From NCBI GenBank assembly GCA_026225475.1, contig JAMFSU010000009.1:1-64000 (forward strand): 64,000 nt of DNA. Direction: 5' to 3'. The notes under the pieces were generated by a model, which ran no database searches, was not told the DNA's origin, and was given only the letters and a program-made list of their open reading frames with translations. This document shows positions 1-8,819 of this stretch, piece after piece. This DNA comes from Duganella sp. GTDB taxonomy: Bacteria; Pseudomonadota; Gammaproteobacteria; Burkholderiales; Burkholderiaceae_D. Each line of letters begins with the position of its first letter. The stretch's first letter is position 1. Position numbers and translations under genes: made by a program.

Positions 1-336
1 CACTACCTGGCCCGGCGCTACATCGACGCCGTCGATCCAGTTCGACAGCAGCTTGACTTCCGCTCCCAGCAACTCCGAAAGACGCGCAGCGACTGGCGCC
101 AGCGAATCTTCAGGCTTGAATTCACCCTCTACCGGACGGCCCAAATGCGAGGTCACCATCACCGCAGCTCCGGCGTCACGAGCCTGGCGGATTGCCGGTA
201 CCGAAGCGCGAATGCGCGTATCTTCGGTGATGTTGCCGGCATCGTCTTGCGGTACGTTCAGATCAGCGCGGATGAAGACACGTTTGCCTTGCAGCTGATT
301 GGCAGCGATCAAATCGCTCAGTCGATTGAATTTCAT
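1..336 (-). CDS. pgk: Phosphoglycerate kinase, N-terminal 112 residues (cut by window edge)
   Basis: Reverse-strand reading from the ATG at 336 gives a protein starting [20 protein letters not shown], followed by FIRADLNVP and VTSHLGRP, the N-terminal substrate-binding motifs of phosphoglycerate kinase. The enzyme transfers phosphate between 1,3-bisphosphoglycerate and ADP in glycolysis. The frame stays open to base 1, so the C-terminal nucleotide-binding half lies outside the window. The first 160 bases upstream are non-coding and should hold its promoter. Identification is by motif and is firm; nothing can be said about the missing part. Confidence 0.95.
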   Translation of the reverse strand, partial: MKFNRLSDLIAANQLQGKRVFIRADLNVPQDDAGNITEDTRIRASVPAIRQARDAGAAVMVTSHLGRPVEGEFKPEDSLAPVAARLSELLGAEVKLLSNWIDGVDVAPGQVV

Positions 337-495
337 TTTATGCAGAATCGTAGATGGAGCAAAAAGGCGCTATTTTACTCTACCCGCCCTTTGCCCAACA
401 TGGTTTTTCGGCGAACCGGCCGGATTGGCTAGCCCGTTCCAGAGGTGATGCCAGGCTTGCCACTGTTGTGCTTGCGGCTCGCAGTTGGCTGCGAC

Positions 496-819
496 TCACA
501 ACACCAGACGCAAGACAGTAAACAATGTCATTCCGACAATAATTGTCCCCAGCAAATGACGCGTAACTAGAAAAAAAACGCTCCCGCCGATGCCGGCGAG
601 CAACTTGGGACTGGCCCAATTGAGCTCGACCACGCTGCCACTGCTCAACAGATCCGGCATGATGATTGCTGCCATCGCCGCAGCCGGCGCATAGGCCAAT
701 GCATGCTGCAACTTGGACGGCAGTTTGACCGCATGGCCGAACAGAAAGAAGCTGCAACGGGTGATCACGGTGGACAGGGTCAACAAGACGATAGAAACCC
801 AAACGTCGAAGGCGTTCAT
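496..819 (-). CDS. azlD: AzlD-family branched-chain amino acid exporter subunit
   Basis: A 107-residue, very hydrophobic protein with about three to four membrane segments, beginning MNAFDVWVSIVLLTLSTVIT. Size, hydropathy and position fit the small AzlD subunit that pairs with AzlC to export branched-chain amino acids and analogues. Its start codon overlaps the stop of azlC by 4 bases, so the two are translationally coupled and azlC is first in the transcript. The assignment rests strongly on the partner gene because the family is short and poorly conserved. The export substrate is inferred from the family. Confidence 0.85.
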   Translation of the reverse strand: MNAFDVWVSIVLLTLSTVITRCSFFLFGHAVKLPSKLQHALAYAPAAAMAAIIMPDLLSSGSVVELNWASPKLLAGIGGSVFFLVTRHLLGTIIVGMTLFTVLRLVL

Positions 820-1577
820 TCTTTTTCCTTATCGATCATTTTATCGACCAGCATGGCGGCGCTGATGCCAACCAGTACCGCCAGCAACAGGCCCAGCCGA
901 TAAGGCAAACCAATTGCCACTACGGCAACCGAGCCGGATACCACCACTCCCACCAGCGCCGCGCGATTGACGATCATCGGAATGGTCACCGCAATCAGCG
1001 CCAGCGTGCCGGCAAAACCTATATTCCAGCTTTCCGGAATCTGGGAGGCTAACAGGATGCCAATGATGGCGCCGACCTGCCAGGCGAACCAACCTGGAAA
1101 ACAGATTGCCTTGAAGTAACCGAGCTTGCCAGCCGGTTGGTGCACTGTCTGCACTGGGAAGCGTTGCGGGAAAAATGCCATCGAAATATCGCCATTGAAG
1201 TAGCCATACCAAAGCCGCTGATACCAGGGTAAATGGGCAAAATGCGGCGCTACTGCAGCCGAAAAGATGACAAAGCGCAAATTAACAATCATTGCCGTCA
1301 GGAAAATCACTAATAGCGGCGTGTGCACCGCCAACAACGGCAATATCGCGAATTGCGCCGACCCGGCATACACCGTCAGCGTCATGGCGACCGACTGCCA
1401 CAGCGTCATGCCCGACTTGACCATGGCCATGCCAGACACAATGCCCCAGGCCAGCACAGCTGGAATGGTCGAAGCACTGGCTCGCCAGCCTTCCTGAAAC
1501 GCATCGCGCTCGACACGGCGCTCAACGGCATTTGCCGACAACGCTTGCGCGTCGCCGGCATTGGTCTCCTTCATCAT
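816..1577 (-). CDS. azlC: AzlC-family branched-chain amino acid exporter, large subunit
   Basis: A 253-residue integral membrane protein of normal AzlC length. After a hydrophilic N-terminus of about 35 residues come several membrane segments, with AWGIVSGMAMVKSGMTLWQS near residue 45 and YAGSAQFAILPLL after it, both typical of AzlC/YgaZ proteins. These form a two-component exporter with AzlD, which follows with a 4-base overlap. An immediate second ATG (1574) could also start translation. The divergent neighbour is ilvE, a branched-chain aminotransferase, so both sides of this intergenic region deal with branched-chain amino acids. Confidence 0.9.
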   Translation of the reverse strand: MMKETNAGDAQALSANAVERRVERDAFQEGWRASASTIPAVLAWGIVSGMAMVKSGMTLWQSVAMTLTVYAGSAQFAILPLLAVHTPLLVIFLTAMIVNLRFVIFSAAVAPHFAHLPWYQRLWYGYFNGDISMAFFPQRFPVQTVHQPAGKLGYFKAICFPGWFAWQVGAIIGILLASQIPESWNIGFAGTLALIAVTIPMIVNRAALVGVVVSGSVAVVAIGLPYRLGLLLAVLVGISAAMLVDKMIDKEKE

Positions 1578-1743
1578 TGCCTTATTCCATGCTGTGGCCG
1601 CATTGATCCGGCAGCCCGGTGAATTGGATTCTTGTATTTCCCTAAGGCATTCTTACTTAATTTGAAGATTTTACAGATGAAACTTTTTAGCCGCTGCTTC
1701 CGTTAAAATGTGCACTTTGATCATCAACTCGGAGCTTGCCAAC

Positions 1744-2664
1744 ATGTCCATGGACGACCGCGACGGAAAAATCTGGAAAGACGGCGCATTGGTAGACTGG
1801 CGTGATGCCACTATTCACGTATTGACGCACACGCTGCATTACGGCATGGGCGTGTTTGAAGGCGTACGCGCCTACAAGACGCCGCAGGGTACGGCGATTT
1901 TCCGCTTGAAGGAACACACCCAGCGCCTGTTCAATTCGGCCAAGATCTTCCAGATGCAGGTGCCGTTCGACCAGGACACCATCTTCGAAGCGCAACGTCA
2001 GGTCGTGCGCGAAAACAAGTTGGAATCCTGCTACCTGCGCCCGCTGATCTGGATCGGTTCAGAAAAGCTCGGCGTGTCGGCCAAAGGCAATCGCATTCAC
2101 GTCGCCATCGCGGCCTGGCCGTGGGGTGCTTACCTGGGTGAAGATGGCATCAACAAAGGCATCCGCGTCAAGACCTCCTCGTTCAGCCGCCATCATGTCA
2201 ATGTTTCGCTGGTACGCGCCAAGGCCAGCGGCTACTACATCAATTCCATCCTGGCCAATCAGGAAGCGCTGACCGACGGTTACGATGAAGCCTTGCTGCT
2301 CGACACCGACGGCTATGTGTCGGAGGGCTCTGGCGAAAATGTCTTCATCGTCAAGAATGGCAAAGTCTATACGCCTGACCTGGCCTCCTGCCTCGACGGC
2401 ATTACCCGCGATGCCGTACTGACCATGGCGCGCGACCTTGGTATTGACGTGATTGAAAAACGCATCACGCGCGATGAAATGTATTGCGCTGATGAGGCAT
2501 TCTTCACTGGCACTGCCGCCGAGATCACACCGATTCGCGAACTCGATAACCGCACCATCGGTAACGGTGCGCGCGGCCCGATCACGGAAAAATTGCAATC
2601 CTTGTTCTTCGACGTGGTGTCGGGCAAGGCCCCTCAATATCAGCATTGGCTGACATTAATATAA
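1744..2664 (+). CDS. ilvE: Branched-chain amino acid aminotransferase
   Basis: A 306-residue class IV PLP-dependent aminotransferase that interconverts Val, Leu and Ile with their 2-oxo acids. Visible motifs are GMGVFEGVRAY near residue 35, KASGYYINSILANQEA around the PLP lysine, and EGSGENVFIVKNG. The frame can be extended upstream to 1708, but the ATG at 1744 has a GGAG about 11 bases before it and gives the usual N-terminus, MSMDDRDGKIWKDG. Transcribed divergently from azlCD. A short GC-rich hairpin (2672-2695) follows the stop. Confidence 0.95.
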   Translation: MSMDDRDGKIWKDGALVDWRDATIHVLTHTLHYGMGVFEGVRAYKTPQGTAIFRLKEHTQRLFNSAKIFQMQVPFDQDTIFEAQRQVVRENKLESCYLRPLIWIGSEKLGVSAKGNRIHVAIAAWPWGAYLGEDGINKGIRVKTSSFSRHHVNVSLVRAKASGYYINSILANQEALTDGYDEALLLDTDGYVSEGSGENVFIVKNGKVYTPDLASCLDGITRDAVLTMARDLGIDVIEKRITRDEMYCADEAFFTGTAAEITPIRELDNRTIGNGARGPITEKLQSLFFDVVSGKAPQYQHWLTLI

Positions 2665-2671
2665 GTACAGC

Positions 2672-2695
2672 GCCGGGTTGCATCTGCCACCCGGC
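2672..2695 (+). terminator. Hairpin after ilvE
   Basis: A 7-bp stem, GCCGGGT paired with ACCCGGC, closes a 10-base loop just after the ilvE stop. It is followed by only a weak T stretch (TTCCTC), so it may be a weak terminator or an mRNA 3' stabiliser, with read-through into the Zn-finger gene. Confidence 0.45.
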
Positions 2696-2724
2696 TTCCT
2701 CAAGATTTCGCAACGGAGAACCAC

Positions 2725-2922
2725 ATGAGCCAAGTTCAACAAACCCAGCCAGTACAACTCGACGGTAAAGATCTGCCAGCCCATTGCCCCAATCCCAACA
2801 TGCCGCACTGGTCTTCGCATCCGCGCGTGTTCTTGGAATTGGACGACCACGGTGCCGCCAAGTGCCCCTATTGCGGCACGCTCTATCAGCTCAAACCGGG
2901 CGCCGTCGTCAAGGCGCACTGA
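2725..2922 (+). CDS. Small zf-CHCC zinc-finger domain protein
   Basis: A 65-residue protein with C21, H34 (or a nearby His) and a C-terminal CPYCGTLY (two Cys), the arrangement of the zf-CHCC family related to the NDUFS6/complex I 13-kDa zinc-binding module. A good ribosome site (AACGGAGAACC) precedes the ATG. It probably binds one zinc ion; its cellular role in bacteria is not established. It lies 60 bases after ilvE and ends just before a strong terminator, so it may be co-transcribed with ilvE. Confidence 0.85.
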   Translation: MSQVQQTQPVQLDGKDLPAHCPNPNMPHWSSHPRVFLELDDHGAAKCPYCGTLYQLKPGAVVKAH

Positions 2923-2944
2923 GCGCACTAGCTTGCAGCAAGAC

Positions 2945-2978
2945 AGAGGGCCAAAGATAAACCTTGGCCCTCTTTGCT
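2945..2978 (+). terminator. Rho-independent terminator after the zinc-finger gene
   Basis: AGAGGGCCAA pairs with TTGGCCCTCT around a 9-base loop, and the sequence continues TTGCTTT. It ends the ilvE/zinc-finger transcript. It also overlaps the upstream extension of the next reading frame, which argues that the next gene starts at 2997 and not at 2964. Confidence 0.85.
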
Positions 2979-2996
2979 TTCCCCCCAGGAGAAACC

Positions 2997-3428
2997 ATGC
3001 CCCGCGCCAAACTGATACAAGGTTCACCCGACGAAATCGAAGCTGCCTACTACGATGCGCTCGCACGCGCCGATCTGGAAGCATTGATGCAACTGTGGGC
3101 CGAAGATGAAGAAATTGTCTGCATCCACCCGGGTGCACAACGCCTGGTCGGACATGCCGCAATCCGCGCGACCTGGGAAGAAATCCTGGCGCGCGGCGGC
3201 TTGCATATTCTGCCGCGCCAGCTGCATGCCAGTCACACCATGACGACGGCCATCCACAGCGTGATCGAAGACATTCATCACGCCGACAATACGCAATCCG
3301 AGATCCACGTGATCGCCACCAACGTCTATATGAAAACCGCTCAGGGCTGGCGTATCGTAACGCACCATGCCTCGGTCGCACCAGGTCCGGCACCAGCCGA
3401 GCCAAATACCGAAACCATGCTGCACTGA
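2997..3428 (+). CDS. SnoaL/NTF2-like fold protein of unknown function
   Basis: A 143-residue protein opening MPRAKLIQGSPDEIEAAYYD, with EALMQLWAEDEEIVCIHPG and a C-terminal YMKTAQGWRIVTHHAS. This is the pattern of the SnoaL-like/DUF4440 branch of the NTF2 superfamily, a cone-shaped pocket fold used for ketosteroid-isomerase-like reactions or ligand binding. No catalytic assignment can be made. The start at 2997 is chosen because CCAGGAGAAACC precedes it and the longer frame runs into a terminator hairpin. It heads a plus-strand group with the YheT-like hydrolase (66 bases downstream). Confidence 0.75.
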   Translation: MPRAKLIQGSPDEIEAAYYDALARADLEALMQLWAEDEEIVCIHPGAQRLVGHAAIRATWEEILARGGLHILPRQLHASHTMTTAIHSVIEDIHHADNTQSEIHVIATNVYMKTAQGWRIVTHHASVAPGPAPAEPNTETMLH

Positions 3429-3494
3429 CATGGCGCTGGCTGGCCGCAGTACCGGCGCCGTCTGGCAGCCCCGTTTTTTAATTAGTGAAATCAG

Positions 3495-4448
3495 ATGCAT
3501 TATTCCGCCCCCCGCTGGCTTCCCGGCGGCAATCTGCAAACCATCATTCCCTCTGCATTCTCGGCTAAGCCATCGGTGGCATTTCGACGTGAACGCTGGA
3601 ACACGCCGGATCAGGATTTCATCGATGTCGATTTCGTCGACGGTCAGGCCGGGCAACCGCTGGTCGTCATGTTTCACGGCTTGGAAGGCTCCTCCGACAG
3701 CCACTATGCACGCTCGTTGATGGCGGCCGTGGCGGCGCGCGGCTGGTCCGGCGCGGTGCCGCATTTTCGCGGCTGCTCCGGCGACATTAACCTGGCGCCG
3801 CGCTTTTATCATTCCGGTGACAGCGCCGAGGTCGATTGGGTATTGCGGCGCCTGAGCGCGCATCGCGACACCATCGGCGCCAGCAAATTTTATGCAACTG
3901 GTGTCTCCCTGGGCGCCAACGCTTTGCTGCGCTGGCTCGGCGAATCGCAACATCAGGCCGAATTCATCGATGCCGCCTGCGCCATTTCGGCCCCGCTTGA
4001 TCTGGCTGCGGGCGGTGCCGCATTGGCACGCGGCTTCAACCGTCTTTATTCGCGTGTCTTTCTGCGGACCATGCAAGCTAAGTGCGAGGTCAAGCTCGCC
4101 CAGTTTCCCGGCTTGTTTGATCGTGACGCCTTGCTGCAGGCGCGCGACCTGTACACCTTCGACAACATCGTCACGGCACCGCTGCACGGCTATCGCGATA
4201 CCAATGATTACTGGGATCGCGCCAGCGCCAAGCATATCCTGCACGATATTACGGTGCCAACGCTGGTACTCAATGCCAAGAATGATCCCTTCCTGCCCGC
4301 GGCCTATTTGCCGCAAACGGCGGCTGCCTGCGTGCAATTAGACTATCCTGATCAGGGCGGCCATGTCGGTTTCGCCACCAGTGCGCCGCCAGGAAAGCTG
4401 GAGTGGTTGCCGCAGCGTATGCTGCAATTTCTGGAAGGCAAAACGTAA
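3495..4448 (+). CDS. YheT-type alpha/beta hydrolase
   Basis: A 317-residue hydrolase starting MHYSAPRWLPGGNLQTIIPS, which is the YheT/ABHD1-3 N-terminus. The catalytic serine sits in ATGVSLGANALLRW (nucleophile elbow G-V-S-L-G); the acid is in NAKNDPFLP and the histidine in QGGHVGF near the C-terminus, so the triad looks complete. The upstream motif VMFHGLEGSSDSHYA supplies the oxyanion region. Members act as esterases on small or lipid esters, but the natural substrate is unknown. The stop overlaps the next start by one base (TAATG), indicating coupling. Confidence 0.88.
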   Translation: MHYSAPRWLPGGNLQTIIPSAFSAKPSVAFRRERWNTPDQDFIDVDFVDGQAGQPLVVMFHGLEGSSDSHYARSLMAAVAARGWSGAVPHFRGCSGDINLAPRFYHSGDSAEVDWVLRRLSAHRDTIGASKFYATGVSLGANALLRWLGESQHQAEFIDAACAISAPLDLAAGGAALARGFNRLYSRVFLRTMQAKCEVKLAQFPGLFDRDALLQARDLYTFDNIVTAPLHGYRDTNDYWDRASAKHILHDITVPTLVLNAKNDPFLPAAYLPQTAAACVQLDYPDQGGHVGFATSAPPGKLEWLPQRMLQFLEGKT

Positions 4449-5044
4449 TGGATGACGTCGTCCGCCAAGCAATGGCCAAATGGCCCAATGTGCCGCACTG
4501 TTTCGGCTGGCTGCGGCTCGATGCGCGCGGTCACTGGCGCATGCGCGATGAGCGTGCGCAACAGTTGAATCTCCCTGGCGACAAGATTCGACATCTTGCC
4601 CTGCTGGACTTTATCAATCGTAATTATCAATGCGATACCAGTGGTCAGTGGTATTTCCAAAATGGCCCGCAGCGGGTCTATGTCGATTTGGAACTGACGC
4701 CCTACATTGCCCGCCTCGATCCCGCAGCCGGCCATCTGCTGCATACCGGCACGGCCCTGCCGACACCAGCGCAAATCTGGCTGACACCAGCCGGCCAGTT
4801 GCTGATGCCGTTTGAACAGAGCGTCGCGGCACTCGATGACCGCGACATGGCGTCACTGTTGCCGCGCCTCCAGGTTGGCGACAGCGCCGCCAGTGACCAG
4901 CAAATCATGGATTGGCTGGAGGGGGATGACTGCATTGCCTTGCAGTTGCGCTATTCCGATAGCGTATTGCCAGTGCAGCGCACAGCAGCAACGCCGTTGG
5001 CCGAACAATTCGGCTTCATCATGCGGCCACGCGGCAGCGATTGA
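4448..5044 (+). CDS. Conserved beta-proteobacterial hypothetical protein
   Basis: A 198-residue soluble protein beginning MDDVVRQAMAKWPNVPHCFG, with WYFQNGPQRVYVDLELTP in the middle. I recall this family as a conserved beta-proteobacterial one (annotated as a DUF2944/DUF2946-type protein, name uncertain) with no known function. The longer frame from 4403 is rejected because the ATG at 4448 shares a base with the preceding stop and gives the conserved N-terminus. Coupling to the YheT-like hydrolase is visible. It converges with bepA, with only 11 bases between the stops. Confidence 0.7.
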   Translation: MDDVVRQAMAKWPNVPHCFGWLRLDARGHWRMRDERAQQLNLPGDKIRHLALLDFINRNYQCDTSGQWYFQNGPQRVYVDLELTPYIARLDPAAGHLLHTGTALPTPAQIWLTPAGQLLMPFEQSVAALDDRDMASLLPRLQVGDSAASDQQIMDWLEGDDCIALQLRYSDSVLPVQRTAATPLAEQFGFIMRPRGSD

Positions 5045-5055
5045 TCAAGACAACG

Positions 5056-6609
5056 CTAACTGCTCGCCTTGCGATCCGCCAACTCTTCCTTCCAGCGCTC
5101 CTTCAAATCACGCTCACGCGCATCGATCATGGCTTGATCGTAAAAGGTCGCGTCAGTCGCCTTGCGCGCAATGCCTAGCTGCTCCAACGCCGCCGGCAAA
5201 CTCCCGCCCAGCACATAGGCTTCGGCCAACGCCATATGCTGCAAAGCTTGCTTGCCCTGACTGGCATAGGCCTTGGCCAGCAAATCCTGAATCTCGCGCT
5301 CCTGTCGGTACAGTTGTGCCTGATCGCGTAAATAGGCTACCGCCTGGTCATAGCGGCGGTTCTCGATCAAAGCATTGGCATACTGCCGCGCCGCCACCCG
5401 CGACAGCGGGAATTGCTCGCGCGTGAGATCGGCCAGCTTGAGTGCCTGCTCAGTCTGGCGTTTGGCAATCTTGATATCGATGTCGAGATTGGCGAACAGG
5501 ATGCTCGGTTGCACCGGCTGCGCCGCCGTGCGCGCTTCCTGCAGCAATTTTTCGGCCTTGTCGTAGGATTGCTGCTGATAGGCGGCATAGGCTAGACCAT
5601 ATTTAGCCGCCATGATTTGCAGCTTGGTATTTTGCCGCAATTGCGTTTCAAAATAGGCTTGCGCATCACGCACACCTTGACTCGAGCTGTTTTGCAAAAT
5701 CCTTACGCGCGCGCGGATTAACTGAAAATCGGGATTGTCGGCGCGCTGCCGGTAGCGCTGATCGCGGATGCGGTCCTGAATGTCGGCAATCCGCTCAGTG
5801 GTCAGCGGGTGCGTCAACAGATACGGCGGTAGCGTGTCGCTAAAGTTACGCGATGCACTTTGCAGACGGCCAAAAAAAGTCACCATGCCGGAAGTGTCAT
5901 AGCCACCTGCAATCAATATCTGCAAGCCGACACGATCGGCTTCGCGTTCGGCGTCTCGGCTGAAGTTGAGCTGCCGTTGTATTGCCACGCCGCTGCCACC
6001 CATCACGGTGGCCAGCACCGCGTCGCCACCTGCTCGGGCAACACCGGCCACGGCGGCCAGAACGATCGATGCCAGTTGTATCATCGAGTTCTGCTTTTGT
6101 TGCCCTAGCATACGGGCGATATGACGTTGCGCCACATGACCGATTTCATGCGCTAATACCGAAGCCAGTTCTGACTCACTCTGCGCTGCCAGCAACAAGC
6201 CAGAGTGCACGGCGATGAAACCGCCCGGCAAGGCGAATGCATTCAGGACCGGATCACGTACCGCAAAGAAAAAGAAATCGTAACTCGCCTCACCACGCAC
6301 ATCAGGGCGCACCGACACCAGATTAGCCCCGAAATTGTTGAGGTATTCCAGCAAGGGGCCGTCATCGAGATAATCGGGGTCGCGCCGGATGTCGCGCATG
6401 ATTTGCTCGCCGATTTTGCGTTCCATCAGCGGCGACAGGCTTTCTCGTTCGGTGTCGCCCAGGGTCGGCAAAGTCTGCGCGGCCACCAGCGCAGGTGCGA
6501 CGGCCAGCGGCAGCATGGCGATCGCCACACCTGCCATCCAGCTGCACCAATGCGCGCGCGGCGGCACTGCGCGAGTGGTTCTTTTGATGAGACGAGAAAG
6601 CTGATGCAT
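5056..6609 (-). CDS. BepA/YfgC-type periplasmic M48 metalloprotease with TPR region
   Basis: A 517-residue exported protease. A hydrophobic signal segment runs about residues 22-44, ending ALVAAQ. The zinc motif HEIGH is at 154-158 and the third ligand Glu at about 223 in [10 protein letters not shown]. The C-terminal half is TPR-like helical repeats. This is the architecture of BepA, which in E. coli degrades or assists assembly of LptD and Bam substrates at the outer membrane. The start is 77 bases from the divergent moaC start, so the promoters overlap. Only the Gram-negative envelope role is transferred by homology. Confidence 0.9.
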   Translation of the reverse strand: MHQLSRLIKRTTRAVPPRAHWCSWMAGVAIAMLPLAVAPALVAAQTLPTLGDTERESLSPLMERKIGEQIMRDIRRDPDYLDDGPLLEYLNNFGANLVSVRPDVRGEASYDFFFFAVRDPVLNAFALPGGFIAVHSGLLLAAQSESELASVLAHEIGHVAQRHIARMLGQQKQNSMIQLASIVLAAVAGVARAGGDAVLATVMGGSGVAIQRQLNFSRDAEREADRVGLQILIAGGYDTSGMVTFFGRLQSASRNFSDTLPPYLLTHPLTTERIADIQDRIRDQRYRQRADNPDFQLIRARVRILQNSSSQGVRDAQAYFETQLRQNTKLQIMAAKYGLAYAAYQQQSYDKAEKLLQEARTAAQPVQPSILFANLDIDIKIAKRQTEQALKLADLTREQFPLSRVAARQYANALIENRRYDQAVAYLRDQAQLYRQEREIQDLLAKAYASQGKQALQHMALAEAYVLGGSLPAALEQLGIARKATDATFYDQAMIDARERDLKERWKEELADRKASS

Positions 6610-6685
6610 GGAGCGGCAACGAAGGTTTGCAAACGATGCCTGCTATGATACCCGCAGTCCTTCCCGCTTTCGAGATTCTGACATT

Positions 6686-7201
6686 ATGACCACCACCAAA
6701 CACCAGCAAGACAGCGCCGATTCAGCGACCGGCCTGAATCATTTCGATCAGAGCGGCCAAGCCCACATGGTCGATGTCGGCAGCAAGCAGGATAGCCACC
6801 GGGTAGCCATTGCCAGTGGCAATATCCGCATGCAGCCGCAAACGCTGGCGGTAATTCAAAGCGGCACGGCCAAAAAAGGCGACGTCCTCGGGATTGCCCG
6901 CATTGCCGCGATCATGGCGTCAAAACGCACCAGCGATCTAATTCCGCTGTGCCATCCGTTGGCACTGACCCATGTCTCAGTCGAGTTTGCCATTGACGTT
7001 GAGCAATCCACTATCACCTGTACCGTACGGGTTGAAACGCAAGGCAAAACCGGCGTCGAAATGGAAGCGCTGACGGCCGTGCAGGTCGGTTTACTGACCA
7101 TTTACGACATGTCCAAGGCGATTGACCGCGGCATGGTCATGGGCAATATCCGTGTGCAGGAAAAGCACGGCGGCAAATCAGGATCCTGGTCGCAGGCATA
7201 G
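6686..7201 (+). CDS. moaC: Cyclic pyranopterin monophosphate synthase
   Basis: A 171-residue protein with [24 protein letters not shown] and [18 protein letters not shown], the hallmark motifs of MoaC, which acts with MoaA in the first stage of molybdenum cofactor synthesis. The reading frame extends back to 6608, but the ATG at 6686 gives the standard length; the extra 26 residues would overlap the divergent bepA start. No other moa gene is in the window. A strong hairpin (7225-7256) closes the gene. Confidence 0.95.
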   Translation: MTTTKHQQDSADSATGLNHFDQSGQAHMVDVGSKQDSHRVAIASGNIRMQPQTLAVIQSGTAKKGDVLGIARIAAIMASKRTSDLIPLCHPLALTHVSVEFAIDVEQSTITCTVRVETQGKTGVEMEALTAVQVGLLTIYDMSKAIDRGMVMGNIRVQEKHGGKSGSWSQA

Positions 7202-7224
7202 CGCCTGAATCGCGCAGGCGTAAA

Positions 7225-7256
7225 AAAAGCGTGCAACTGAACTGTCGCACGCTTTT
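7225..7256. terminator. Bidirectional terminator between moaC and the pilin gene
   Basis: AAAAGCGTGC (7225-7234) pairs with GCACGCTTTT (7247-7256) around a 12-base loop. The A run on one side and T run on the other give a U-tract in both directions, so it can serve the convergent moaC and pilin genes. Confidence 0.85.
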
Positions 7257-7281
7257 GGTCCCACACTGCAGCTAGGCTAGT

Positions 7282-7776
7282 TTAGCGGCAGTTTTCCGGT
7301 GCGTACTTCGCTGGCAAGGTACCGGCATTTTCCGGTGCGCCCCCAGCCGATGCGGCCGCACGGCACGCCCAGATGGTTGCACTTGCCGTGGTCGTCGGCA
7401 CCATTTTCAGTGTCTTGCCATTCGCGTCACCGCCGATTTCGGCGTAAGTAATGGTCACCACACCATTGTTGGCGATCTCGATGTTCTTCACGTTCTTGAT
7501 ATCCGCACTCGCAGTAAATACGTAACCGGTCTTGCTCGGATCAATGGCTGTGCTCCCGGTCGTCGCGATCATTTCACTCACCGCCAGTTTGGCCGGTGCC
7601 GCCAAGTTCAGGCCTTCGACTACCTTGGTCCGAATCAGATAATCACGGTATTGCGGAATAGCGAACATGGCCAGTACGCCGACAATGGCAATCACGATCA
7701 TCAACTCGATCAATGTGAAGCCGGTCTGTGCTTGCTGCTGAATGTTTGTCTTGCTCGACAATTGCTTAACTTGCAT
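7282..7776 (-). CDS. Type IV pilin (PilA/PilE-like), orphan
   Basis: A 164-residue prepilin. The cleavage site is after G19, giving a mature protein that starts FTLIELMIVIAIVGVLAMFA with Glu5, followed by IPQYRDYLIRTKV. A pair of cysteines near the C-terminus (in IWACRAAAS and the penultimate NCR) forms the expected disulfide loop. The leader, 19 residues counting the glycine, is much longer than the 6-7 residues usual for type IVa pilins and no inner Met is available. No other pil gene is nearby, so assembly machinery must be encoded elsewhere. Whether it is the major pilin cannot be told. Confidence 0.92.
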   Translation of the reverse strand: MQVKQLSSKTNIQQQAQTGFTLIELMIVIAIVGVLAMFAIPQYRDYLIRTKVVEGLNLAAPAKLAVSEMIATTGSTAIDPSKTGYVFTASADIKNVKNIEIANNGVVTITYAEIGGDANGKTLKMVPTTTASATIWACRAAASAGGAPENAGTLPAKYAPENCR

Positions 7777-7920
7777 CTTGTTTTCCTATTACAAAGAATC
7801 GTTAGTCAGGAAGTGTTGCCCGGCCAAGTGACGTCGGCTGCATTTTCCTTCTGGCAACACCAGACTCCCCATGTGGATCATATGCGCCTGGACGCATTTT
7901 GTGAATATTTTTATAAGCAC

Positions 7921-8637
7921 TCAATCCGCAGATGCCTCAGCTTTGCGCGCCAGCCACTTGCCAGCCACGACCACGCCGATGGCACACAGAATCCCAGGCA
8001 GACTCACGTGAATGCTGCCTATGCTCAGATCATGCACCGGCAGATAAGCCTGTACCCAGCGGACAATCGCCACATCGGCAATCAACATGGCACCTGCCAG
8101 ATAGCCCAGCAAGGCGGCACCCAATGTAATGATGACCGGAAACTTCGCCATCAACTTGAGCACCAGCGTGCTACCCCAGACGATAATTGGAATGCTGACC
8201 AGAATACCGAACACCACCAACAGCAACTGATGCTGACCGGCCTGTTCTGCTGCACTGGCAATGGCGATCACGTTATCGATACTCATGACCAGATCGGCCA
8301 CGATGATGGTTTTGACTGCCTGCCACAACTTGTCGCTGGCGCTGATTTCACCGTGTTCATCATTGTCGGCCAACAGTTTGATACCGATCCACAATAGCAA
8401 CACGCCACCAACCAGTTTGATGAATGGAAGTTCCAGCATGGTGACCGCGAAGCTGATCAGCGCAATGCGAATGGCAATCGCGCCAGCGGTGCCCCACAAA
8501 ATGCCGCGCAGCCGAAGATTGTCTGGCAGGTTGCGGCAAGCCAGTGCAATCACGATGGCATTGTCGCCGCCGAGCAAGATATCGATCAGAATGATTTGCC
8601 CTACCGCAAACCAGTTCAATTCCATCAAAAATTCCAT
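7921..8637 (-). CDS. TerC-family integral membrane protein
   Basis: A 238-residue protein with about seven membrane helices and the conserved acidic motifs GGDNAIVIALACRNLP (near residue 24) and VMSIDNVIAIASAAEQAG in the middle. TerC/Alx proteins are implicated in manganese export or metal supply to exported proteins. The start at 8637 is chosen for the purine-rich AAGGGAGAGG just upstream. It lies 182 bases after sucD on the same strand, separated by a hairpin. I looked for a yybP-ykoY manganese riboswitch upstream and could not support one. Confidence 0.9.
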   Translation of the reverse strand: MEFLMELNWFAVGQIILIDILLGGDNAIVIALACRNLPDNLRLRGILWGTAGAIAIRIALISFAVTMLELPFIKLVGGVLLLWIGIKLLADNDEHGEISASDKLWQAVKTIIVADLVMSIDNVIAIASAAEQAGQHQLLLVVFGILVSIPIIVWGSTLVLKLMAKFPVIITLGAALLGYLAGAMLIADVAIVRWVQAYLPVHDLSIGSIHVSLPGILCAIGVVVAGKWLARKAEASAD

Positions 8638-8675
8638 GCCTCTCCCTTGTGATCTTAGTCAGGACTGCAAAACAA

Positions 8676-8699
8676 TATGGGGAGCCTTGGCTCCCCATA
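8676..8699 (-). terminator. Terminator downstream of sucCD
   Basis: An 11-bp perfect stem, TATGGGGAGCC with GGCTCCCCATA, and a 2-base loop (in practice a 4-base loop). On the minus strand it is followed by TTGTTTTG, so it should end the sucCD transcript before terC. It could also act as an attenuator if transcription continues into terC. Confidence 0.8.
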
Positions 8700-8819
8700 C
8701 GGTTATGTCGCTAGATCAGCCAGGAAGTTCGTCGGCACATCGAAAAAGATGCGCAGAACAATCAACCAGCCGACCAGACTGACAGGTTATTGCTAGATGA
8801 ATGCCTTGACGGCAATCGA

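Noticed and set aside
3024..4337. A 437-codon minus-strand frame opposite the NTF2-like and hydrolase genes
   Set aside because: Overlaps two genes with clear motifs and shows no domain.
8638..8819. Possible manganese (yybP-ykoY) riboswitch upstream of terC
   Set aside because: The only clear structure is a simple 11-bp terminator-like hairpin; the conserved riboswitch junction elements are not seen.
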